NCBI RefSeq assembly: GCF_000520995.1
Contig: NZ_JACA01000007.1
Coordinates: 1-64,000 of the forward strand
DNA length: 64,000 nucleotides
Source: Aquimarina macrocephali JAMB N27
GTDB taxonomy: Bacteria; Bacteroidota; Bacteroidia; Flavobacteriales; Flavobacteriaceae
Direction: 5' to 3'
This document shows positions 53,320 through 62,282 of the stretch, piece by piece. Numbering within the stretch: position 1 is the first letter of the stretch; every line of letters starts with the position of its first letter. The notes beneath the pieces are model-generated. The model had not been told where the DNA came from and did no database searches. It saw nothing but the letters and a program-made list of their open reading frames with translations. A program made the position numbers and the translations under genes.

Positions 53320-53647
53320 TCGCTCTTTATACTGTTTTTTATTAAACCTATTTTTTAACCTAAAATACGGAGGTTGTCATTGAAATACTAAACGAATGAT
53401 TGGAAAATAGCAATTTCTAAGATTGATTTACCGAATAATTTACCCAGTGGTTGCAATAACATATACACCTGATATATAAATATCAATGTATTGAAATTTC
53501 TACAAAGATAAGTTTTCATTTTTAATTTCAGAAAAGTATTTGCCTGATTCATGGTTCTATATGAAATTTAGGCTTTGATAAAACTAAATTCGTAAATTCG
53601 AAAACTCGTTTTTTCACCTCTAGAACAGCAATCTCTATAACTTTTGA
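53320..53647. other. Divergent intergenic region
   Basis: This 328-bp region lies between the cold-shock gene and the pseudouridine synthase. I see no ORF or clear structure. A cold-shock 5' leader may occupy the part near 53320-53400. Confidence 0.5.
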
Positions 53648-54238
53648 ATGGAAAACAATACCGATAAACAAAATCATAAACATTTCTCTATTTATAAACC
53701 TTATGGCTATTTAAGCCAGTTTATTAATAACGGACAAAAACAAAATTCAAAGAAACTATTAGGAGAGTTATATGATTTTCCAGAAGGAATAATGGCTATT
53801 GGACGATTAGATGAAAAATCCGAAGGACTATTATTACTCACTACAGATGGAAAAACAAGTAACCACATCTGCAGTGGTAAAGTAGAAAAAGAATACTATG
53901 CCCAGGTAAATGGAGACATCACTATAGATGCAATTGAATTATTAAGAAAAGGAGTGGAAATCGGTTTTGAAGGAAAAAAATACATCACTACCCCCTGTAA
54001 AGCTTCTAAATTAGCAACTACTCCCAAATTCCCTGAAAGACCAAAAAAAATACGTGATGATAGACACGGGCCGACCAGTTGGATCTCTATCACATTACAA
54101 GAAGGAAAATTTCGTCAAGTACGAAAAATGACATCGGCTGTTGGTTTCCCCACATTGCGATTAGTACGCGTACGAGTTGGTACTATCAATTTGGATGCAA
54201 TGGAAGCTGGGGAAGTAAAAGAATTATACACTTTATAA
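53648..54238 (+). CDS. RluE/RsuA-type pseudouridine synthase
   Basis: The protein has 196 residues. It belongs to the RsuA/RluB/E/F group without an S4 domain, as in RluE: HFSIYKPYGYLSQF, catalytic MAIGRLDEKSEGLLLLTTDG with the active Asp, KEYYAQVNGDI and EGKFRQVRKMTSAVGFPTLR. E. coli RluE modifies 23S rRNA U2457. The target here is likely equivalent but not proven. It is monocistronic. Confidence 0.9.
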   Translation: MENNTDKQNHKHFSIYKPYGYLSQFINNGQKQNSKKLLGELYDFPEGIMAIGRLDEKSEGLLLLTTDGKTSNHICSGKVEKEYYAQVNGDITIDAIELLRKGVEIGFEGKKYITTPCKASKLATTPKFPERPKKIRDDRHGPTSWISITLQEGKFRQVRKMTSAVGFPTLRLVRVRVGTINLDAMEAGEVKELYTL

Positions 54239-54396
54239 ATACACGCTATAAAGTAAAAGCAAAACATCTACAAGAATGATATTCTAAAAAGAGTACATAA
54301 ATATTATTGTAATAGAATTAAAATCTTTTAATACGAAATAAAAAAGATTAATATTCTTATTTTATTATCTAATTTAGAATATTAACCTGATACATG

Positions 54397-54404
54397 TAAT
54401 TTTG
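54397..54404 (+). promoter_or_regulatory. Candidate -7 promoter box (TAATTTTG)
   Basis: This matches the Bacteroidota TAnnTTTG consensus 20 nt before the decarboxylase start. A clear TTTG -33 box is not visible at the expected distance. Confidence 0.4.
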
Positions 54405-54424
54405 AGCAAATTATTAAGCCTATT

Positions 54425-55546
54425 ATGAAATTACATACTACAGAACAACAGCAACTTGAAGAATTATATTATAGTATCAAAAGTACAACACAAAACTTTT
54501 TAGGATACCCAGTTTCAAAAGATTTCGATTATTCAGAATTAATGCCATTTCTTCAGTTTCCTTTAAATAATTTAGGAGATCCATTTAGCGAATCTACATA
54601 TCGTGTAGATTCGAGAGCTATGGAACGTGAAGTTGTAAATTTCTTTGCAGGGTTATTTAGAGCTCATGAAAATGATATTTGGGGATATGTAACCAATGGT
54701 GGCTCTGAAGGAAATCTATACAGTCTTTATGTAGCGAGAGAGTTATATCCAAAAGGAATGGTTTATTTTTCTGAAGCTACACATTATAGTATTCAAAAAA
54801 ATGTAACCCTACTCAATATCAATCATGTAATTGTAAAATCACTTCCAAACGGTGAGATGGATTATAACGATTTAAAAGAAGCTATTGGCTACAACAGACA
54901 TAGGCCAGCAATAGTAGTTGCAAATATTGGTACTACAATGACTGAAGCTAAAGACAATACCAAAAAAATTAAAGGAATTTTGAAAGATATGGCTATAGAG
55001 AAACATTACATTCATGCAGATGCTGCTTTGGCAGGTGGTTTTGCTCCGTTCGTTACTCCACGGCCTCAATTTGATTTTGAAGATGGTATAGATAGCATCT
55101 CAATCAGTGGACATAAGTTTATAGGGTCTCCAATGCCATCGGGTGTAGTTATTGTAAAAAAAGATAATAGAGATCGAATTGCAAGAAGAATAGCATACAT
55201 AGGTAGTTCTGATGCTACTATAACCGGATCAAGAAATGGACATACTCCGTTATTTTTATGGTATGCGATAAAAAAATTAGGAATCGAAGGGTTCAAAAAA
55301 CGTACAGAACATAGTTTGGCTGTGGCTTCTTACACAGAAAGTAAACTAAAAAACCTTGGAATTGAAGCCTGGAGAAACCCCAATGCCATTACTATAATTT
55401 TCCCTGCTCCTAGTCCTAAAATTATAAATAAATGGCAATTAGCAACAGAAAATGGGCAATCTCATATCATTTGCATGCCCAATGTATCTTATGAGCAAAT
55501 TGATAACTTTATAGCAGATATGGAAGTTGAAATGTGCGCTATCTAA
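54425..55546 (+). CDS. hdc: Pyridoxal-dependent histidine decarboxylase
   Basis: The protein has 373 residues and belongs to the PLP-dependent group II decarboxylases of the histidine decarboxylase type found in Gram-negatives. Key segments are LNNLGDPFSESTYRVDSRAM, WGYVTNGGSEGNLYSLYVAR, YFSEATHYSIQKNVTLLNI, IHADAALAGGFAPFV and the PLP Lys in SISISGHKFIGSPMPSG. It would convert histidine to histamine and CO2 in the cytoplasm. The length matches those enzymes (about 378-383 residues). No histidine/histamine antiporter is nearby. A related amino-acid decarboxylase activity cannot be excluded. Confidence 0.78.
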   Translation: MKLHTTEQQQLEELYYSIKSTTQNFLGYPVSKDFDYSELMPFLQFPLNNLGDPFSESTYRVDSRAMEREVVNFFAGLFRAHENDIWGYVTNGGSEGNLYSLYVARELYPKGMVYFSEATHYSIQKNVTLLNINHVIVKSLPNGEMDYNDLKEAIGYNRHRPAIVVANIGTTMTEAKDNTKKIKGILKDMAIEKHYIHADAALAGGFAPFVTPRPQFDFEDGIDSISISGHKFIGSPMPSGVVIVKKDNRDRIARRIAYIGSSDATITGSRNGHTPLFLWYAIKKLGIEGFKKRTEHSLAVASYTESKLKNLGIEAWRNPNAITIIFPAPSPKIINKWQLATENGQSHIICMPNVSYEQIDNFIADMEVEMCAI

Positions 55547-55755
55547 TATAAAATTGAATCATGTGATTATAACATAATAGAATGGGGTATTACAAATTGT
55601 AATGATTATTTCATAAATAAACATACGATTTTATGGTATTTTCGTCAATGAATTTGTGTAAAAGTATGTTGTCATTTCTTATATAGAATATCCCATTCAC
55701 TATTTAATATAATTCAACAATACTTTCCTATATTAAAATGATTTATCATTGCAAG

Positions 55756-55788
55756 TACCACCGCCATATGCGGTGGTATTCTGTTTTT
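55756..55788 (+). terminator. Rho-independent terminator
   Basis: TACCACCGC and its perfect complement flank CATAT, followed by a TTCTGTTTTT tail. It separates hdc from the DUF3050 gene. Confidence 0.8.
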
Positions 55789-55881
55789 ATATTATTTTTG
55801 CGCCAGCTAAAAAATACAGCTTTAAAATTTTTCTTTGATTAGAATAGCTAACATGAAATAGCAAAATAGAATGTATACATT

Positions 55882-56667
55882 ATGAATAAGTTGCAGCATA
55901 TAGAAAATGAACTTTTTGATTTAAGAGCACAATTACAAAATCACAAGCTCTATAAAAATTTAGATCATATTAATGATATAAAAATATTTATGGAAAACCA
56001 TGTTTTTGCAGTTTGGGATTTCATGTCTTTATTAAAAGCAATACAGGTTAAATTAACTAACACCACTACTCCTTGGACCCCAAGGAAAAACCCTGTATTA
56101 TCAAGATTTATAAATGAAATAGTACATGCAGAAGAAAGTGATATTAATGAATTAGGAGAACCCAAAAGTCATTTTGAAATGTATTTAGATGCCATGAAAC
56201 AGATAAAAGCTGATACGTCCAAAATTGATTCGTTAATTGATTTAATTGAATCCGGAAATGATGTTAATGACGCATTAAGCCAATTACATATTGATCAACA
56301 CGTAATAGGTTTTGTTAAGTTTTCTTTCGAAATTATAGAAACAGGAGAACCTCATCGTATTGCATCTGCATTCACTTTTGGTAGAGAGGATGTAATTCCT
56401 GATATGTTTATTGAAATATTGAAAAAATCCGACTCAGAAAATAAACTATATAACAAACTAACATACTACCTAGAAAGACATATCGAACTTGATGGTGATG
56501 AACATGGGCCGCTTTCATTAGAAATGATTTCTCAATTATGTGGAAATGATTCAAAAAAGTGGGAAGAAGCTTTGCAAGTCGCCAAGAGATCATTAATTCA
56601 AAGAATTAGGTTATGGGATTGCATTTCTGATTTAATCGAAAATAAAAAGCTTATACACAGTACCTAA
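55882..56667 (+). CDS. DUF3050 protein, heme-oxygenase-like fold
   Basis: The protein has 261 residues. The DUF3050 pattern is clear: [57 protein letters not shown] and [20 protein letters not shown]. The spaced Glu/His/Asp residues (EExD, RE, ExxxHxxxD..H) resemble ligands of heme-oxygenase-like diiron oxidases, so a di-iron oxygenase role is conceivable. No member has, to my knowledge, a settled function. It follows hdc but has its own terminator-bounded unit. Confidence 0.85.
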   Translation: MNKLQHIENELFDLRAQLQNHKLYKNLDHINDIKIFMENHVFAVWDFMSLLKAIQVKLTNTTTPWTPRKNPVLSRFINEIVHAEESDINELGEPKSHFEMYLDAMKQIKADTSKIDSLIDLIESGNDVNDALSQLHIDQHVIGFVKFSFEIIETGEPHRIASAFTFGREDVIPDMFIEILKKSDSENKLYNKLTYYLERHIELDGDEHGPLSLEMISQLCGNDSKKWEEALQVAKRSLIQRIRLWDCISDLIENKKLIHST

Positions 56668-56673
56668 AACAAT

Positions 56674-56714
56674 AAAACAAAAGTCTTACATTTAAATATA
56701 AGGCTTTTGTTTTT
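56674..56714. terminator. Bidirectional terminator
   Basis: AAAACAAAAGTCTTA pairs with TAAGGCTTTTGTTTT (one G-T wobble), giving T-runs both ways between two convergent genes. Confidence 0.85.
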
Positions 56715-56762
56715 CTATATTGATTACGGTCTTAAAGAATCATTTTTATGATAAAAAACACA

Positions 56763-57392
56763 CTATTCATTCAATAACCGCTGAAACTCTTCAAGATAAA
56801 GACCAATATGGTATCCATCCATAAGTCCATGATGTACATTAATAGCAATTGGTAAACTTAATCTACCGTTTTCTTTGGTATATCTTCCAAAAGAAATTTT
56901 AGGAACACTATCCTTAAACTGAAAATGCCTAGCATGTGTAAGTCCAGTAAAATTATACCAGGGAATAGATGAATAATGAATAGTATCTATACGCTTGGCA
57001 TTATCTGTATGTCGTAATCCTGTACTTTTTTTAACAGCTTCAATTTCTTGTTGCGCTTTATTACAAAACATATCAAAATCATCATCATACTCCATAAATG
57101 AAAATCCAAATGTATGATCTTCTCTACCTATAGTTGGTGATGCATGAATTTTATCATATACAAACACTTGATTATCCTCTATACGATATCTAAATGCTTC
57201 AATTGCATTTGCAGCATGAAGGGATTTGTATAAATAAAACAAAAAATAAGGATACCCCAGATCTTCTATTTTTTGGTATCCTAATGTAAAATCTACAGTT
57301 GTTGTTATCCCAAAAAATGGTTCATCAAAACTACCAAAAAAGTCAAAATGTTCTTTTCTGTTCCAAGTAGTAAGATCTAGTTTTGTTTTCAT
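56763..57392 (-). CDS. CatA-like chloramphenicol acetyltransferase family protein
   Basis: The protein has 209 residues. It has the CAT fold with the catalytic His motif NVHHGLMDGYHIGLYLEEFQ and the conserved early RKEHFDFFGSFDEPFFGIT. Members acetylate chloramphenicol in type A enzymes, but many Bacteroidota chromosomal copies are unassigned acyltransferases. The close packing with HAD and EttA genes (2 nt and 1 nt gaps) implies an operon, not a mobile resistance cassette. Confidence 0.85.
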   Translation of the reverse strand: MKTKLDLTTWNRKEHFDFFGSFDEPFFGITTTVDFTLGYQKIEDLGYPYFLFYLYKSLHAANAIEAFRYRIEDNQVFVYDKIHASPTIGREDHTFGFSFMEYDDDFDMFCNKAQQEIEAVKKSTGLRHTDNAKRIDTIHYSSIPWYNFTGLTHARHFQFKDSVPKISFGRYTKENGRLSLPIAINVHHGLMDGYHIGLYLEEFQRLLNE

Positions 57393-57394
57393 TT

Positions 57395-58087
57395 TTATAA
57401 TATTTGCAATAACTCGCTAGCCTTTGCAAAACTTCTAAAATTTGGGTGATCAATTTTATCATCGACCATTTCATGTACCCAGGTAGTATGAAACGGAATA
57501 TGAAATGCATGTGCTCCAATATTTAAAACCGGTAGGACATCAGATTTTAAAGAGTTACCTACCATTAAAAATTCATCTTCGGTAATATCCAGATGTTTTA
57601 CTAGTTTTTTATATTGTTTTTCTGTTTTATCAGAAACAATTTCAATGTGATGAAAATAATTTTCCAGTCCTGATTTTATGAGTTTTCGTTCCTGGTCTAA
57701 CAAATCTCCTTTAGTTGCCATTACAAGGCGATACTTCTTAGATAACTGATCTAATGTTTTATCAATTCCATCAATCAGTTCTATGGGTTCCCGAAGCATT
57801 TCTTTTCCTTTTTCTATCAGCTTTTGCACCAAATCAATCGTCATATTTCCATTAGAAATTTTTATAGCTGCTTCTATTAACGAAAGTGTAAAAGGTTTGA
57901 TCCCATAACCATATAATGGTAGGTTTTGCATTTCAACATCAAAAAGTAATTTATTTGCTTCTTCTTTGGATAAGTACTCTTCTAACAAAGTACAAAACTC
58001 ATCCTCTGCTTTTCTAAAAAAAGTCTCATTTACCCAGAGCGTATCGTCTGCATCAAAAGCAATTACTTTAATCTTTTTTAAAGGCAT
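57395..58087 (-). CDS. HAD-family hydrolase
   Basis: The protein has 230 residues. It shows HAD motif I VIAFDADDTLWVNETFF, motif II RLVMATKGD, the Lys in SDKTEKQYKKL, and motif III/IV FLMVGNSLKSDVLPVLNIGA. It has a C1 cap of the YjjG/phosphoglycolate phosphatase type. It would dephosphorylate a small metabolite. It is sandwiched in the operon with ettA and the CAT-like gene. Confidence 0.88.
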   Translation of the reverse strand: MPLKKIKVIAFDADDTLWVNETFFRKAEDEFCTLLEEYLSKEEANKLLFDVEMQNLPLYGYGIKPFTLSLIEAAIKISNGNMTIDLVQKLIEKGKEMLREPIELIDGIDKTLDQLSKKYRLVMATKGDLLDQERKLIKSGLENYFHHIEIVSDKTEKQYKKLVKHLDITEDEFLMVGNSLKSDVLPVLNIGAHAFHIPFHTTWVHEMVDDKIDHPNFRSFAKASELLQIL

Positions 58088-58088
58088 A

Positions 58089-59780
58089 CTATCTTACCAG
58101 TTTTTTATACTTAATACGTTTTGGCATTAAATCACCACCTAAACGTTTCTTTTTATTTTCTTCGTAATCAGAGAAACTTCCTTCGAAGAAATATACCTGC
58201 GAATCTCCTTCAAAAGCTAAAATATGAGTACAAACTCTATCTAGGAACCAACGGTCGTGAGAAATTACAACGGCACATCCGGCAAAGTTTTCCAACCCTT
58301 CCTCTAGAGCTCGTAACGTGTTTACATCAAGATCATTAGTGGGCTCATCTAGAAGTAATACATTACCCTCTTCTTTTAAGGTCATTGCCAGGTGCAATCG
58401 GTTACGTTCACCTCCAGAAAGAGCAGATACCATTTTGTTTTGTTCGCTTCCGCTAAAATTAAAACGACTCAGATATGCTCTGGAATTCACTTGCCTTCCT
58501 CCCATTGTGACTAGCTCTTGTTCATCACTAAAGTTTTGCCAAATCGTCTTATCGGGATCGATATTACTATGACTTTGATCTACATAAGCGATCTTAGCAG
58601 TGTCCCCAACAGCAAAGCTACCTTTATCTGGTTGCTCTTCTCCCATTATCATTTTAAATATAGTGGTCTTACCAGCTCCGTTTGGACCAATAATACCAAC
58701 AATACCTGCCTGAGGAAGATTAAAATTTAAATCTTCATACAACAACTTATCATCAAAAGCCTTACTTACTCCTGTAGCTTCGATTACATTAGTTCCTAAT
58801 CTAGGACCATTCGGGATATAAATTTCAAGCTTTTCATCCACTTGTTTTTGATCCTGACTAAGCAATTTATCATAGTTACTTAAACGTGCTTTTTGTTTTG
58901 CCTGACGGCCTTTTGGAGCCATACGAACCCATTCTAACTCTCGTTCTAAAGTCTTTTGACGTTTAGAAGCTTGTTTTTGTTCTTGTGCTAGTCGTTTCGA
59001 TTTTTGATCTAACCATGAAGAATAATTTCCTTTCCAGGGGATACCCTCTCCTCTATCAAGTTCTAATATCCATCCTGCAGCATTATCCAAAAAGTACCTG
59101 TCGTGAGTTACAGCAATCACAGTACCTTTATATTGTTGTAGGTGGTGCTCTAACCAATGAACTGACTCTGCATCTAAGTGGTTAGTAGGTTCATCTAATA
59201 ATAAAACATCTGGTTCTTGTAATAAGAGACGACAAAGAGCTACCCTTCTACGTTCACCACCAGACAGTACTCCAATTTTCTTATCAGATTCTGGAGTACG
59301 AAGTGCATCCATAGCTATTTCTAGCTTGGTATCCAGCTCCCATGCATTACTGGCATCAATCTGATCCTGCAGGTTAGCTTGTTTATCCATAAGTTCCTGC
59401 ATTTTATCAGGATTCTCATAGACCTCTGGTAAACCAAACATATCATTGATCTTATTATACTCGTCTAAAATGGCAACAGTTTCTGCCACTCCTTCCTTTA
59501 CTACTTCTAATACAGTTTTTTCAGGATCCAGTTTTGGTTCTTGTTCTAACAAACCAACTGTATATCCAGGAGCAAATACAACATCGCCCTGATAGTTTTT
59601 ATCTATTCCTGCTATAATCTTAAGTAAAGTAGATTTTCCAGAACCATTAAGTCCCAGGATACCTATTTTAGCTCCATAAAAAAAGCTGAGATATATGTTT
59701 TTGAGAACCGGAGTATTTGCACTTTTGTACGTTTTACTCACTCCGGACATCGAAAAGATTACTTTTTTATCGTCTGACAT
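58089..59780 (-). CDS. ettA: Energy-dependent translational throttle protein EttA (ABC-F)
   Basis: The protein has 563 residues. It has two ABC ATPase domains with Walker A GLNGSGKSTLLKIIAG and GPNGAGKTTIFKMIMG, signature VLSGGERRRVALCRLL and ALSGGERNRLHLAMTL, and Walker B DVLLLDEPTNHLDAES. The EttA-typical arm (ILDEYNKINDMFGLPEVYEN) and the linker (MAPKGRQAKQKARLSNYDKL) lie in between. It binds the ribosomal E site and gates the first peptide bond by ATP level. It leads the operon with HAD and CAT-like genes. Confidence 0.95.
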   Translation of the reverse strand: MSDDKKVIFSMSGVSKTYKSANTPVLKNIYLSFFYGAKIGILGLNGSGKSTLLKIIAGIDKNYQGDVVFAPGYTVGLLEQEPKLDPEKTVLEVVKEGVAETVAILDEYNKINDMFGLPEVYENPDKMQELMDKQANLQDQIDASNAWELDTKLEIAMDALRTPESDKKIGVLSGGERRRVALCRLLLQEPDVLLLDEPTNHLDAESVHWLEHHLQQYKGTVIAVTHDRYFLDNAAGWILELDRGEGIPWKGNYSSWLDQKSKRLAQEQKQASKRQKTLERELEWVRMAPKGRQAKQKARLSNYDKLLSQDQKQVDEKLEIYIPNGPRLGTNVIEATGVSKAFDDKLLYEDLNFNLPQAGIVGIIGPNGAGKTTIFKMIMGEEQPDKGSFAVGDTAKIAYVDQSHSNIDPDKTIWQNFSDEQELVTMGGRQVNSRAYLSRFNFSGSEQNKMVSALSGGERNRLHLAMTLKEEGNVLLLDEPTNDLDVNTLRALEEGLENFAGCAVVISHDRWFLDRVCTHILAFEGDSQVYFFEGSFSDYEENKKKRLGGDLMPKRIKYKKLVR

Positions 59781-59820
59781 AAGCCCTTAATTGTTATTTT
59801 TGATTGTATAGTTATAAGAG

Positions 59821-60003
59821 TTAAACTCTTCCTTTTAATGCATTAAAAACCCAGGCAATTGCAAAAAAGCCCACTCCAACAGCCGCAAAACCATATCCCG
59901 ATACATCTCTATATCTAAAAGCTCCTAATGCAATAAGTGCTAAACCAACTATTATCATTATAAAAGTTGCCCAAGCCAACACTGTATTTTTATTCATTCC
60001 CAT
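59821..60003 (-). CDS. CAL67264-family small membrane protein
   Basis: This 60-residue protein has two membrane helices (LAWATFIMIIVGLALIALGA and YGFAAVGVGFFAIAWVFNAL) with RYRDVSG between them. This matches the small flavobacterial CAL67264 membrane family of unknown function. It lies upstream of ettA by 40 bp on the same strand and may share its transcript. Confidence 0.85.
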   Translation of the reverse strand: MGMNKNTVLAWATFIMIIVGLALIALGAFRYRDVSGYGFAAVGVGFFAIAWVFNALKGRV

Positions 60004-60508
60004 AAATTATTTTTTTAGTTTAGTACGGTTACTCATGTTTTTATATATAAGCAAGTGCAAATATCGGTATTTTATCGTCAAAACACAGGTTTTTATAGAG
60101 TTGTTAAGACAAAAAAACAGTTTACCTATTGTGCTACAGCAAATTAAGAATTTACTTTTGTTCAAAAACAGATCTTCAAGGGTTGAGTATCAACTATAAA
60201 ACATGATTCATAGTATTATCAATAACACATATCATCATTTTCTGATTCTAAATGATGATACTACATTGATACAAACAAACGTTGTTACCAAATTATTTGA
60301 CTGCCACCCAATTCAATCATGAAACAATGGAATCTCTAATTATAGATTTAGCAACACCCCCATTAAACCATTAAAAAACAACAGATTAAACAATTTAAAA
60401 AACATTATTTTAAAAACGAAATAATAGCACAGTTTAAATTGACTTTCTATCATTCATAAAATCTACGTTTTTTGTATTTTCGTGCAAACAATACACACAA
60501 TACACGCA
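60004..60508. other. Intergenic region before the carboxylase
   Basis: This 505-bp stretch has no ORF. Runs such as ATTAAACCATTAAAAAACAA near 60360 are A-rich. I see no named RNA or operator. Confidence 0.5.
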
Positions 60509-62137
60509 ATGGATATAAACTTCAACAAAAACGAAGATCACAATAAACTTTTAGTATCAGAATTACGACAGCGACTGGCTAAAGTAAAATTAGGAGGAGG
60601 CGAAAAACGTATCGAAAAACTGCATGCCAAAGGCAAAATGACCGCAAGAGAAAGAATCGATTATTTATTGGACAAAGATTCTAAATCTATAGAAATTGGC
60701 GCTTTTGCAGGAGAGGATATGTATCAAGATCATGGAGGATGTCCTAGTGGTGGTGTAGTTGTTAAGATTGGGTATGTAAGTGGAAAACAATGTATTGTTG
60801 TTGCAAATGATGCAACAGTAAAAGCTGGTGCCTGGTTTCCTATTACAGGAAAGAAAAATTTAAGAGCTCAGGAATTATCTATTGAAAACAAATTACCAAT
60901 CATCTATCTTGTAGATAGCGCGGGAGTATATTTACCAATGCAAGATGAAATCTTTCCTGATAAAGAACATTTCGGGAGAATATTTCGTAATAATGCGGTA
61001 ATGAGTAGTATGGGAATCGTTCAAATTTCTGCTGTTATGGGAAGTTGCGTTGCTGGAGGTGCATATCTACCTATCATGAGTGATGAAGCATTGATTGTAG
61101 ATAAAACAGGTAGTATATTTCTTGCCGGAAGTTATTTGGTAAAGGCAGCTATCGGAGAAAGTATTGATAATGAAACTCTGGGTGGTGCTACCACTCATTG
61201 TGAAATTTCTGGAGTAACTGATTATAAATCTAAAGATGATGCAGATGCTCTAAATACCATTAAAAATATAATGTCAAAAATTGGGGATTTTGAAAAAGCT
61301 GGTTTTAATCGTAGCAAACCTGTTTCTCCAAAAGAAAATCAGGATGATATCTATGGTATCTTACCAAAAGCCAGAAATGAACAATATGACATGATGGAAA
61401 TCATCAATCGACTAGTAGATGATTCTGATTTTGAAGAATACAAAGCCGGATATGGACAAACTATTCTAACTGGGTATGCGCGTATCGATGGCTGGGCTGT
61501 AGGTATTGTAGCAAATCAACGTAAAATTGTAAAGACTAAGAAAGGAGAAATGCAATTTGGAGGAGTCATCTATTCTGACTCGGCAGATAAAGCAACACGG
61601 TTTATTGCCAATTGTAATCAAAAGAAAATACCATTGGTATTTCTACAGGATGTAACTGGATTTATGGTGGGTAGCAAAAGTGAACATGGTGGTATCATTA
61701 AAGATGGTGCAAAAATGGTAAATGCCGTAAGTAACAGTGTAGTGCCAAAATTCACAATCGTAATTGGTAATTCTTATGGTGCTGGTAATTATGCAATGTG
61801 CGGTAAAGCATATGATCCAAGATTAATTGCTGCGTGGCCAAGTGCCGAATTAGCAGTAATGGGAGGTTCGCAGGCAGCAAAAGTATTATTACAAATAGAA
61901 ACTGCTTCTTTAAAAAAGAAAGGGGAACAATTATCTGAAGAAGATGAGAAAGCTTTGTTTAATAAAATAAAAGCGAGATATGACAGACAGACTTCTCCAT
62001 ATTATGCTGCTGCACGTATCTGGACAGATGCCATTATCGATCCACTAGATACCAGAAAATGGGTTTCTATGGGTATAGAAGCTGCAGATCATTCTCCAAT
62101 CGAAAAGAAATTTAATTTAGGAATAATTCAGGTATAA
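60509..62137 (+). CDS. Acyl-CoA carboxylase beta subunit (methylcrotonyl/propionyl type)
   Basis: The protein has 542 residues from the ATG at 60509; a GTG nine codons earlier is unlikely. It is the carboxyltransferase beta subunit: MTARERIDYLLDKDSKSIEI, GGCPSGGVVVKIGYVSGKQC, YLVDSAGVYLPMQDEIFPDK, VMGSCVAGGAYLPIMSDEAL, FLQDVTGFMVGSKSEHGGII and VIGNSYGAGNYAMCGKAYDP. The GGCPSG and FPDKEHFGRIF segments match methylcrotonyl-CoA carboxylase of leucine breakdown. The biotin carboxylase partner is not in the window. The perfect palindrome after the stop may end transcription. Confidence 0.92.
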   Translation: MDINFNKNEDHNKLLVSELRQRLAKVKLGGGEKRIEKLHAKGKMTARERIDYLLDKDSKSIEIGAFAGEDMYQDHGGCPSGGVVVKIGYVSGKQCIVVANDATVKAGAWFPITGKKNLRAQELSIENKLPIIYLVDSAGVYLPMQDEIFPDKEHFGRIFRNNAVMSSMGIVQISAVMGSCVAGGAYLPIMSDEALIVDKTGSIFLAGSYLVKAAIGESIDNETLGGATTHCEISGVTDYKSKDDADALNTIKNIMSKIGDFEKAGFNRSKPVSPKENQDDIYGILPKARNEQYDMMEIINRLVDDSDFEEYKAGYGQTILTGYARIDGWAVGIVANQRKIVKTKKGEMQFGGVIYSDSADKATRFIANCNQKKIPLVFLQDVTGFMVGSKSEHGGIIKDGAKMVNAVSNSVVPKFTIVIGNSYGAGNYAMCGKAYDPRLIAAWPSAELAVMGGSQAAKVLLQIETASLKKKGEQLSEEDEKALFNKIKARYDRQTSPYYAAARIWTDAIIDPLDTRKWVSMGIEAADHSPIEKKFNLGIIQV

Positions 62138-62177
62138 AATTAAAATATCATCTCGCATCTAATAATCATTTTATAGA

Positions 62178-62224
62178 TTAATAAGTAAACCCTAATTATT
62201 AAGTAATTAGGGTTTACTTATTAA
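62178..62224. terminator. 20-bp perfect inverted repeat, terminator-like
   Basis: TTAATAAGTAAACCCTAATT (62178-62197) faces its exact complement (62205-62224) around a 7-nt loop. There is no T-run after it, so termination is not certain. Confidence 0.6.
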
Positions 62225-62282
62225 TGAAATTTGTATTCAGTATCTTTATTCATCTATTTACAGACAATAAAACTCATTCATT

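Noticed and set aside
56763-57392. A mobile chloramphenicol-resistance gene
   Set aside because: It is embedded in an operon with HAD and ettA genes, with 1-2 nt gaps and no mobile-element signs.
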